48,979 nt of DNA, taken from Acidobacteriota bacterium (lineage in GTDB: Bacteria; Acidobacteriota; Vicinamibacteria; Vicinamibacterales; CAVVIG01). The translations under genes were made by a program, and so were the position numbers. The notes beneath the pieces were generated by a model. It was not told the origin of the DNA and ran no database searches. It was given only the letters and a program-made list of their open reading frames with translations. Position 1 is the first letter of the stretch; the number at the start of each line of letters is the position of its first letter. Positions 8,351 through 15,119 of this stretch are shown here, one piece after another. The stretch lies in assembly GCA_018268955.1 (NCBI GenBank), contig JAFDVO010000039.1, positions 3,427 through 52,405 on the forward strand, given 5' to 3'.

Positions 8351-9052
8351 ATGGCACACCTGTCGATCACCTGGCTCGGTCATTCCACGTTCACGCTGCG
8401 CACCCCTGGCGGCATGCGCGTCATCTTCGACCCGTGGGTGCAGACCAACCCTGCGTGCCCGGACAGCGCGAAGAAGGTCGGTGCCCTCGACCTGATGCTC
8501 GTCACGCACGGCCACTCCGATCACACCGCGGACGCGGTCAGCCTCGCACGGGAGACCGGCGCGCAGGTTGTGGCGCCGTTTGAACTGGCCGTGCTCTTCC
8601 AGCAGAAGGGCCTCAAGAACGTCGTCGGCATGAACCCCGGCGGGACGCTCCACGTGCGTGGACTCGCCATCACGATGGTGCAGGCGGTCCACAGCAGCTC
8701 GTACGAGGTCGACGGCGCGAACGTGTATGCGGGCCTCGCGACCGGGTATGTCGTGCGCTTCGAAGACGGGCTCGTCGCGTACTACGCGGGTGATACGTCC
8801 GTCTTTGGCGACATGCGCCTGATTGGCGAGATGTACCGGCCGACGCTCGCCTTCCTCCCGATCGGCGATCTGTTCACGATGGGCCCGGAGCAGGCGGCCG
8901 TCGCCTGCGACCTCCTTGGCGTGAAGCAGGTGATCCCGATGCACTGGGGGACGTTCCCGCTGCTGACGGGCACGCCGGCGCGCCTGCGTGAGCTGGTGGC
9001 GGGTAAAGGCATCGACGTGGTCGACCTGAAGCCGGGCGATACGACCGAGTAG
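8351..9052 (+). CDS. UPF0173-type metal-dependent hydrolase
   Basis: The 233-residue metallo-beta-lactamase-fold protein of the UPF0173/YtkL group begins HLSITWLGHSTFTLRTPGG and has the metal-binding THGHSDHT motif. Further metal ligands appear at QAVHSSS, YYAGDTSVF and PMHWGTFP. Length is typical for the family. The substrate is unknown. The promoter region shared with the TetR gene contains a TACAAT element at 8336 that could be a -10. Two hairpins follow the stop codon. Confidence 0.92.
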   Translation: MAHLSITWLGHSTFTLRTPGGMRVIFDPWVQTNPACPDSAKKVGALDLMLVTHGHSDHTADAVSLARETGAQVVAPFELAVLFQQKGLKNVVGMNPGGTLHVRGLAITMVQAVHSSSYEVDGANVYAGLATGYVVRFEDGLVAYYAGDTSVFGDMRLIGEMYRPTLAFLPIGDLFTMGPEQAAVACDLLGVKQVIPMHWGTFPLLTGTPARLRELVAGKGIDVVDLKPGDTTE

Positions 9053-9072
9053 GCATGCGGTGACGGCGTGAT

Positions 9073-9092
9073 GTCGTCCCGCTCGGGACGAC
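9073..9092 (+). terminator. Hairpin after the UPF0173 gene
   Basis: A perfect 8-bp stem, GTCGTCCC-GCTC-GGGACGAC, begins 20 bases after the stop codon. No T-tract follows. It is probably a transcript-end or mRNA-protecting structure. Confidence 0.55.
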
Positions 9093-9110
9093 CTCGCGCT
9101 ATCATGACGG

Positions 9111-9132
9111 CGCCCTGCGCTGCGGCAGGGCG
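9111..9132 (+). other. Hairpin in the leader of the kinase-fold gene
   Basis: A perfect 8-bp stem, CGCCCTGC / GCAGGGCG, with a 6-base loop lies about 80 bases upstream of the GTG at 9214. It may end the upstream transcript or form part of the 5' untranslated region. Confidence 0.4.
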
Positions 9133-9213
9133 TCAGCGGCCATCGGCGGCCGTCTGTGTTGCGGGATGTGTCGGGCCGCGAGCGCGCGTCCGTACATCGG
9201 AGGAGTGACAGTC

Positions 9214-10194
9214 GTGTCCATGCTGTCCCTGGAACAACCGATCGAAACCATTGGCGCCGTCAAGGCTCTGCATGCCGGCCACCCGGTCTTCCTGCTGGCG
9301 GCAGACGACGGGAGTCACCTGGTCGTGAAGCAGGAGAGCACGACCGACGCTGCCAACATGCGGCGCAACTTCCTGACGATGAACATGGCGTCGCCGCAAG
9401 CCCGCTCGGTGATCCTGACGCCGCCGGAGGTCGAGGCGCTGAAGCGCTACGTGAAGTTCTGCCGTTTCGTGGCGAAGCACGATCCGACGAGTCCCGTTCC
9501 TGCAGATGTCAGCGAACTGGCGAAGTACCTGAACGCCGGCGGCACCTGGTTCAAGATGAAGGAGGCCAAGGGGCTCATTGATCTGAAGGCCGCGGCCCGG
9601 CAAATGCTCGAGGGTGACAAGACCGGCGTGCGGGCCATGGCCAAGGCGCTCAATGAGTCCGGCGGGCTCGAGGCGCTCGGCAAGATCGTCGCGGCCGACA
9701 TGTTCAACAACAACACGGACCGCTTCGCGCCGAACAACGCGGGCAAGGTGTTCGTGAAGACCGACACCGACGAGGTGAAGTTCGACGTCAAGTGCCTCGT
9801 CAACGTCGGGAACGTCATGGCCGCCATGAGCGGCGGCAAGCTCAAGGCGATCGGGCTGGATTCGTGGGATCCGACCGCCGACGGCAACTACGCGGACATG
9901 ACGAAGAACGTCGGCTACGGCTGGCTGGGCGACATCCTCGCGCCCGACAAGAAGGCAGACCGGCTGAAGTTCGCGCAGGACATTGCAGACGACCTGAACC
10001 TGCTGCTCGGTCCGCGCAACCGCAAGTTCTCCTTCCTGCAGCAGACGCGGTTGAATCCGGATGCCCCCAAACGCATTGCCGGCGGCATGGACAAGATGAT
10101 CAAGAAGCTCATCGACAAGATGGAGGCATCGCTGAAACGCCCGAATCCTCCCGCGGGACTGCAGTCACGGCTCGTGAAGCTGCGGGGACACTGA
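9214..10194 (+). CDS. Kinase-fold protein, possibly actin-fragmin-kinase/HipA-like
   Basis: The 326-residue protein has weak but ordered kinase-like motifs: a beta-strand lysine (K39 in HLVVKQES), a helix leading to FNNNTDRFAPNN (residues 164-175) that resembles the catalytic N-x-DR-x(n)-N loop of actin-fragmin-kinase and HipA/PI3K-like folds, and KFDVKCLVNVGN (189-200) as a possible metal-binding strand. It has no signal peptide or membrane segment. GTG 9214 is chosen because a GGAGG lies 10 bases upstream; ATG 9220 is an alternative. Substrate and activity are unknown. The assignment rests on motif reading only. Confidence 0.55.
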   Translation: MSMLSLEQPIETIGAVKALHAGHPVFLLAADDGSHLVVKQESTTDAANMRRNFLTMNMASPQARSVILTPPEVEALKRYVKFCRFVAKHDPTSPVPADVSELAKYLNAGGTWFKMKEAKGLIDLKAAARQMLEGDKTGVRAMAKALNESGGLEALGKIVAADMFNNNTDRFAPNNAGKVFVKTDTDEVKFDVKCLVNVGNVMAAMSGGKLKAIGLDSWDPTADGNYADMTKNVGYGWLGDILAPDKKADRLKFAQDIADDLNLLLGPRNRKFSFLQQTRLNPDAPKRIAGGMDKMIKKLIDKMEASLKRPNPPAGLQSRLVKLRGH

Positions 10195-10228
10195 GGGGTG
10201 GGGCGGTCAGCGACACCGATGCGCCAAT

Positions 10229-10744
10229 GTGAGCGACGTCGTCACTGAAAGCTCGCGGCTGCGGATCCGCCGGCTCCGGTCGGCGGACGCCGTGTCACTG
10301 CAGCGGGTATACGGCGACCCCGACGCCACTCGGTGGATCGGCGACGGCCGGACGCTGTCGCTCGAGCAGTGTTCCCAGTGGATCGAGACGAGTCGGCACG
10401 AGTACGACGCGCGTGGCTACGGGCTGTTCGCCCTGGAGTCCCGTGCCACGCAGGACGTGGTCGGTTTCGCCGGCCTGCTGCACCCGAACGGGCATCCGAC
10501 GCCCGAATTGAAGTACGCGCTGCGGAAGGACCAGTGGGGCAGGGGCTATGCGACGGAGGCGGTCCGTGCCCTGCTGCGCCACGCCGTTGGCCTGCGTATC
10601 CGCGAGATCGTGGCGGTGGTCGCGCCGGAGAACGGCGCGTCCATCTCCGTCCTCCTCAAAGTCGGCATGACGCCAGCCGGTGGCCGCATCGACGCGGACG
10701 GCGCCTACACGCAGGTCTTCGCCTGGCGGTCGCTGGCGCGCTGA
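10229..10744 (+). CDS. GNAT-family N-acetyltransferase (RimJ/RimL type)
   Basis: The 171-residue acetyltransferase starts at GTG 10229 (SDVVTESSRLRIRRLRSADA). The RimJ/RimL layout is clear: an N-terminal LRLR strand, GFAGLLHPN in the middle, the acetyl-CoA-binding region KDQWGRGYATEAVRALLRHA, and a C-terminal NGASISVLLKVGM. The acceptor (ribosomal protein, small molecule or other) cannot be told. It follows the kinase-fold gene by 34 bp and may be co-transcribed with it. Confidence 0.9.
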   Translation: MSDVVTESSRLRIRRLRSADAVSLQRVYGDPDATRWIGDGRTLSLEQCSQWIETSRHEYDARGYGLFALESRATQDVVGFAGLLHPNGHPTPELKYALRKDQWGRGYATEAVRALLRHAVGLRIREIVAVVAPENGASISVLLKVGMTPAGGRIDADGAYTQVFAWRSLAR

Positions 10745-10765
10745 GATTCCGGCCGAACCTGTCCC

Positions 10766-12013
10766 TTACCACTGCGTCAGCAGCATCGCGAGCGTGAGCA
10801 CGATCATGGTGACCACCGTGATCCACGCGATGATGTTGAACGCCTTCGAGTTCACGTGCGCACCCATCAGCTCCCGGTCGTTCGTCAGGAGCAGCATGAA
10901 GATGAGCACGAACGGCAGCACCACGCCGTTCACCACCTGCGACAGCACCATGATCTCGGTCAGCGGGAACCGGGGGACGAGCAGGACGCCGGCGCCGACG
11001 ACGATGAGCGCGGTGTAGAGCCAGTAGAAGACCGGCGCTTCGTGGAACTTCTTGTCGAGGCCCGACTCGAACCCGAGGCCTTCGCACACCGCGTACGACG
11101 TCGAGATCGGCAGGATCGACGCCGCGAAGAGCGAGGCGTTGAAGAGCCCTGCCGCGAACAGCAGGTAGGCGTACTCACCAGCAAGCGGCCGAAGGGCTTG
11201 CGCCGCATCGGCGGCACTCTGGATCTTCGTCACGCCTGCCTGGTGCAGTGTCGCGGCGCAGGCGACGATGATGAACCAGGCGACCAGGGCCGCGAAGAGG
11301 CAGCCGACAATGACATCCCAGCGTGACGCGGTGTACTGGCGGATCGTGACGCCTTTCTCCACGACCGAGGCCTGCAGGTAGAACTGCATCCACGGCGCGA
11401 TGGTCGTTCCCACCAGGCCGATGAGCATGTAGAGATACCCGTAGTCGCGGATGACGACGTCCCCTTCGGGCCGTGTCACCATCGCGAATGTGGCGGCGCG
11501 CCAGTCCGGGTGAGCAAGTACGCCTGCGACGATGTAGCAGATGTAGAAGCCGGACGCTGCAAGGAAGATCTTCTCGATGCTCGAATACGTCCCCTGGACG
11601 ACCATCACCCACACCACCGCGGCAGCCAGCGGCACGACGATGTAGCGGGATATCCCGAACAGTTCCAAGCTGCTCGCAACGCCCGCGAACTCGGCCATCA
11701 CGTTGCCGAAGTTCGTGACGACCAGCGCGAGCATGAGCCAGAAGGTGACGCGGAATCCGAACTCCTCGCGGATCAGGTCGCTGAGGCCCTTGCCGGTGAC
11801 CGCGCCCATGCGCGAGGCCATCTCCTGGACGACGACGAGGGCGATCGTGGTCGGGATCATCGCCCACAGGAGCGTGTAGCCGAACTGCGCGCCCGCAACC
11901 GAGTAGGTCCAGATGCCGCCGGCGTCGTTGTCGACGCTCGCCGTGATGAACCCCGGACCGACGACGGCGAGGAACAGGACGAGGCGCGTCCGCCACTGCT
12001 TCAGCGTCGCCAT
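10766..12013 (-). CDS. Nramp-related magnesium transporter (NRMT-like)
   Basis: The 415-residue polytopic membrane protein of the Nramp/SLC11 fold has about eleven helices. The metal-site motifs differ from manganese/iron Nramps. The helix-1 DPGN is replaced by DNDAGG (residues 28-33), and the helix-6 MPH is replaced by APW (206-208, TIAPWMQFY). Such changes mark NRMT proteins, which carry Mg2+. The gene starts at ATG 12013, sharing one base with the stop of the upstream PRC/MgtE-N/CBS gene (TGATG), and the operon lies behind an M-box riboswitch. Together these favour Mg2+ uptake over Mn2+. Transport has not been shown for this protein. Confidence 0.88.
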   Translation of the reverse strand: MATLKQWRTRLVLFLAVVGPGFITASVDNDAGGIWTYSVAGAQFGYTLLWAMIPTTIALVVVQEMASRMGAVTGKGLSDLIREEFGFRVTFWLMLALVVTNFGNVMAEFAGVASSLELFGISRYIVVPLAAAVVWVMVVQGTYSSIEKIFLAASGFYICYIVAGVLAHPDWRAATFAMVTRPEGDVVIRDYGYLYMLIGLVGTTIAPWMQFYLQASVVEKGVTIRQYTASRWDVIVGCLFAALVAWFIIVACAATLHQAGVTKIQSAADAAQALRPLAGEYAYLLFAAGLFNASLFAASILPISTSYAVCEGLGFESGLDKKFHEAPVFYWLYTALIVVGAGVLLVPRFPLTEIMVLSQVVNGVVLPFVLIFMLLLTNDRELMGAHVNSKAFNIIAWITVVTMIVLTLAMLLTQW

Positions 12014-13248
12014 CAGTCGTTCCTCAGCATCGAGATCACGTCGTCCGCCGTGATGATGCCGGCGAGGCGGCCGTGTTCGTCCGCCACCGCGAGAGTGATG
12101 AGGTTGTACTTGTCGAAGATCTCTGCGACCTGGCGCTCCGGCGTGTCGGGCGCGCACGTGGTCGGCGTTTCCGCGAGCGACTTCAGGCGCATGTCCGGGG
12201 GTGAGATGGCGATGCGGACGAGCGGCACGGCGCCGGTCAGCATCTGGCCCGGCGCGGTCAGGTAGATGGTCGCCACCGCTTCGCTGCTGCCTTCGAACTG
12301 GCGGAGCGCCTCGACAGCATCGGCCACGACGCCGTCCTCGGAGACCGCGACGAACTCGGTGGTCATGCGACCGGCGGCGGTATGCTCACCGAACTCGAGG
12401 AGCTGACTGACTTCCTGGCGCTCTTCTGGCGCCATCTCCTTGAGGATTTCGCCCGATCGATCTTCCGTGAGCTCGCCCAGCAGGTCTGCCGCGGCGTCGG
12501 GATCCATCTCCTCGACGATGTCCGCCGCGCGGTTGCTGTCCAGCGACTCGACGATCGAGACCTGCACGTCGCGATCGATTTCCTCGAGCGCCTCTGCCGC
12601 CACCTCGTCGTCCAGCGCCTCGAACACCGCCTTCTGCTCGGCCGGGGGCAGGTCCTCGACGATGTCGGCAATGTCGGCGGGGTGCATGCGGGAGAGCCCC
12701 TCGTACGCGATCTTCAGCTTCACGCGCCGGGCGGGGTCAGTCTCGATGAGATCCACGTACTGCCACGGGATGACCCGAGGCGGGATCTTCTCGAGCAGGG
12801 CGCGGAGGGTGAAGGAGGGGACGAGCCCCTTCGCGAGGCGTCGAACGGCCCCGCGCGCGCCGACGTCGACCGCGAGGACGTCGAGGATGATGTGGCTGTT
12901 CACCGGGTTGGAGAACAGCTCGACGTCGTTGACGCGAACGACCTTGCGCCCGTGCACGTCGATGATCTGCTGATCGAGCAGGTCCCGTTTCAGCAGCAGG
13001 ACGCCGTCGAAGCTCGTGAAGGCGGTCCACCCGCCGGCGTCCGTCGTGGCGCGCACGGTCGCCCCAAAGGACTTGATCGCGTCCGAGGGAAGAATGCGGT
13101 CGCCCTCCGGCGTGCGCACCACGAGGAACGCGATGCGGGTCGGGTGTTCCTGTGGCGAGACCGCCAGTTCGCGCACGCGTCCCCGCACGGTTCCGCTGCT
13201 GTCGCGGACCGCGGCGCCGAGCATTTCCGACAGGGCGACGACGGACAT
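12013..13248 (-). CDS. PRC-barrel / MgtE-N / CBS cytosolic protein
   Basis: The 411-residue soluble protein has an N-terminal PRC-barrel-like region (1-80) and a second PRC-like part (to about 150). An MgtE N-domain of helical repeats follows (about 185-285, rich in LEEIDRD, VEEMDPDAAADLLGEL), then two CBS motifs (about 290-411, ending GRLAGIITADDVISMLRND). In MgtE these N and CBS domains sense cytosolic Mg2+ and gate the channel. Here the channel domain is missing and the next gene is an Nramp-like transporter, so this protein probably regulates it. The start at ATG 13248 has a weak GGAAG upstream. The M-box lies about 80 bases upstream. Confidence 0.9.
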   Translation of the reverse strand: MSVVALSEMLGAAVRDSSGTVRGRVRELAVSPQEHPTRIAFLVVRTPEGDRILPSDAIKSFGATVRATTDAGGWTAFTSFDGVLLLKRDLLDQQIIDVHGRKVVRVNDVELFSNPVNSHIILDVLAVDVGARGAVRRLAKGLVPSFTLRALLEKIPPRVIPWQYVDLIETDPARRVKLKIAYEGLSRMHPADIADIVEDLPPAEQKAVFEALDDEVAAEALEEIDRDVQVSIVESLDSNRAADIVEEMDPDAAADLLGELTEDRSGEILKEMAPEERQEVSQLLEFGEHTAAGRMTTEFVAVSEDGVVADAVEALRQFEGSSEAVATIYLTAPGQMLTGAVPLVRIAISPPDMRLKSLAETPTTCAPDTPERQVAEIFDKYNLITLAVADEHGRLAGIITADDVISMLRND

Positions 13249-13327
13249 GGGACTTCCAGTCTGGAGGTCGAATGTAACAGCCTGGAGAACCCGGGCAGGG
13301 AGGGAGAACGAGCGCGATGCGTCCCCA

Positions 13328-13490
13328 CTCGTTCAAGCTTCAGCACCGCGCCCCGTGAAGGGTCCGTTGATGGACCCTAGCCACCTTAGGAAAACCCTTC
13401 AGCCGGGAGTTCCTGTTCTACCTCTGGCTATCTCTCTCGAGATCGCGCGGGCAGTGGCCTGTGTGTGGCGCGGGAGCCTCGCCTACCGAG
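13328..13490 (-). promoter_or_regulatory. M-box (ykoK) magnesium riboswitch
   Basis: Read on the minus strand, the leader of the Mg operon contains the M-box blocks in order: GGCGAGGCTCC (13483-13473), GCCACTGCCC (13458-13449), an AGCCAGAGGTAGAACAGGAA-like block, and GTGCTGAAGCT (13346-13336), with closing pairing CTCG/CGAG. These match the blocks of known mgtE leaders (GGTGAGGCTCC, CACTGCCC, GCCAATGGGTCAACAG, CAGTGCTAAAGCTC). An internal GGGTCC/GGACCC hairpin sits at 13360-13377. In the family, Mg2+ binding turns expression off. No clear terminator with a T-tract is visible between it and the start codon, so control may be translational or Rho-dependent. Confidence 0.88.
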
Positions 13491-13529
13491 GACCCCGTGA
13501 TGGGCCGCAACGAGCGCGGCTTTTTCCCA

Positions 13530-13558
13530 GTGTCACGCTCGCTGCGGCGAACTGTCAA
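13530..13558 (-). promoter_or_regulatory. Predicted sigma-70 promoter of the M-box operon
   Basis: On the minus strand, a perfect TTGACA (13558-13553) is followed by 17 bases and TGACAC (13535-13530) as a weak -10. It sits about 40 bases before the riboswitch, a sensible place for its transcription start. Confidence 0.5.
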
Positions 13559-13641
13559 GGCGCAAATCGGTGTGCTATGGTCGACGTCGGGTGCGCTCTC
13601 GAGGGGTTCGTGTTCGGCCGAGGCGCCATTCAGGAGGAGCG

Positions 13642-14952
13642 ATGCGGGCGCGAGCAGCACGGGTAGTTGCGGGAGCAGCCTTGGTGACGGCAACCCTCGC
13701 CGTGCTGGGCGCGGCACCTGCGCGTGAGACCACCCTCGCCGTCCCTGGGCGCGCGAACGCGAACGTGTCGTTGGCGGCACAGGGCTCGTTCGCGACAGCC
13801 GTGTGGTCTGCCTCCACAGCGGCTGGTGAAACCGACATCTTCTCTGCGGTCAGCAGTGACGGCGGCCGTACCTTCTCGAAACCGGTTCGGGTGAACTCGA
13901 CGCCGGGCGATGCACGCGTGAACGGCGAGCAGCCTCCCCGCGTGGCTGTGCGCTCGCGCAGTGCTGGCCAACCCGAGATCGCGGTGGTCTGGACGACAAA
14001 GGGTAGCTCCGGCACCAAGCTGCTCAGTGCGGTGTCGACCGACGGCGGTCGCAGCTTCTCGACGTCGACCCTCGTGCCCGGCTCGGATGCCGCGGGCAAC
14101 CGGGGCTGGGAAGGGCTCGGCGTCGGTCCTGACGGCAGGTTCATCACCGTGTGGCTCGACCATCGCAAGCTTGCCGATCCGCAACAGCAACAGATGGCTG
14201 GCGAGCACCATCACCACGAAGCTGGCGGCGCTGGCGCTGCCGCTGCGGCACCTGCGAGGGACGGCGTCGCGATGGCGCAGTTGTCGCAGCTCTATGTCGC
14301 GTCGGTCGACGGTGTGCTCGCGCCGAAGGGCATCACCGGCGGAGTCTGTTACTGCTGCAAGACCGCGATCGCGTCGGGGCCGTCGAACGCGCTGTATCTC
14401 GCGTGGCGCCACGTCTATCCGAACAACATGAGGGACATCGCGTTCACGGTCTCGCGGGACGGTGGTCGCACGTTCGGCGCCCCGATTCGCGTGAGCGAAG
14501 ACAAATGGCAGATCGAAGGGTGCCCCGACGATGGGCCCTCGATGGCGGTTGATCCGAAGGGCGCCGTCCACGTCGTGTGGCCCTCGGTCGTCACCGAGAG
14601 CGGTCGGCCCGTGAAGGCGCTGTTCCACGCGGTGACGCGGGACGGCAGGACGTTCACGCCCCGCACGCGGATCCCCACCCAGGGCATGGCGAACCATCCG
14701 CAACTGGCCATCGACCAGCGTGGTGCCCTGGCGGTGACGTGGGACGAATCGGGCTCGGGCAGCCGAACCCTCGCGCTTGCGCTTGGGTCGGTCAATGCGG
14801 TCGGTTCGGTCGAGTTTTCGCGAGAGGCGGGCGATCGGACCGTGGGCACGTACCCGGTGCTTGCCGCGATCGGACCCGGTCAGTGGCTCCGTGCCTGGAC
14901 TGTGGGCGACCCCGCCACCTCTCAGGTCCGTCTCGCCGTCGTCTCCAAATAA
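13642..14952 (+). CDS. Exported BNR/sialidase-fold protein with Cys/His-rich insert
   Basis: The 436-residue protein has an AGGAGG ribosome site 4 bases before ATG 13642 and a signal peptide (about 1-30). Its beta-propeller is marked by Asp-box repeats (SSDGGRTF, STDGGRSF, SRDGGRTF and a degenerate TRDGRTF). Two features stand out: a His-rich stretch (QQQQMAGEHHHHE, about residues 187-199) and a cysteine cluster, GVCYCCKTAIA. Both could bind a metal. Sialidase activity is not supported, because I cannot find the Arg triad with confidence. It precedes a siderophore-type receptor and a PepSY protein, which suggests a role in metal uptake. It diverges from the Mg2+ operon. Confidence 0.8.
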   Translation: MRARAARVVAGAALVTATLAVLGAAPARETTLAVPGRANANVSLAAQGSFATAVWSASTAAGETDIFSAVSSDGGRTFSKPVRVNSTPGDARVNGEQPPRVAVRSRSAGQPEIAVVWTTKGSSGTKLLSAVSTDGGRSFSTSTLVPGSDAAGNRGWEGLGVGPDGRFITVWLDHRKLADPQQQQMAGEHHHHEAGGAGAAAAAPARDGVAMAQLSQLYVASVDGVLAPKGITGGVCYCCKTAIASGPSNALYLAWRHVYPNNMRDIAFTVSRDGGRTFGAPIRVSEDKWQIEGCPDDGPSMAVDPKGAVHVVWPSVVTESGRPVKALFHAVTRDGRTFTPRTRIPTQGMANHPQLAIDQRGALAVTWDESGSGSRTLALALGSVNAVGSVEFSREAGDRTVGTYPVLAAIGPGQWLRAWTVGDPATSQVRLAVVSK

Positions 14953-14980
14953 CCCCAATTCAAATCAACGAGATACGAGA

Positions 14981-15012
14981 TGATCCGGCGCCTTCGTCGT
15001 GGCGCCGGATCA
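14981..15012 (+). terminator. Perfect 12-bp hairpin after the BNR gene
   Basis: TGATCCGGCGCC and GGCGCCGGATCA flank an 8-base loop, 29 bases after the stop codon. No T-tract follows. It is likely a transcript-end structure separating the BNR gene from the receptor promoter. Confidence 0.65.
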
Positions 15013-15043
15013 CCTGTCTCGGAGCCACGATCCTAAATACGAC

Positions 15044-15073
15044 TTGACAGGTCCTGTTTCCAGGCATTAGCCT
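15044..15073 (+). promoter_or_regulatory. Predicted promoter of the siderophore receptor
   Basis: A perfect TTGACA at 15044-15049 is followed at 18-base spacing by TAGCCT (15068-15073), a weak -10. The Fur-like palindrome begins 15 bases downstream. Confidence 0.45.
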
Positions 15074-15087
15074 CCCGATAGTTCAAA

Positions 15088-15102
15088 TGAGACTGAGTCT
15101 CA
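15088..15102. promoter_or_regulatory. Fur-like 7-1-7 operator
   Basis: TGAGACT-G-AGTCTCA is a perfect inverted repeat with the 7-1-7 layout of Fur boxes (TGATAAT-N-ATTATCA), just after the predicted promoter and 18 bases before the TTG start of a siderophore-type receptor. The half-site is closer to the TGAGAAT variant than to the classic one. Binding by Fur is inferred from form and position. Confidence 0.55.
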
Positions 15103-15119
15103 ATATCGGAGAAGCTGCA

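Noticed and set aside
13328..13490. yybP-ykoY manganese riboswitch
   Set aside because: First considered because an Nramp gene follows. The block order GGCGAGGCTCC, GCCACTGCCC and GTGCTGAAGCT is that of the M-box, and the transporter motifs are not those of manganese Nramps.
13328..13490. Cobalamin riboswitch
   Set aside because: The GCCACTG-like string resembles the end of that class, but the rest of the sequence lacks its other conserved boxes, and the downstream genes are Mg2+-related.
13642..14952. Sialidase enzyme call
   Set aside because: The Asp-box repeats give only the propeller fold. The catalytic Arg triad and Tyr/Glu could not be placed.
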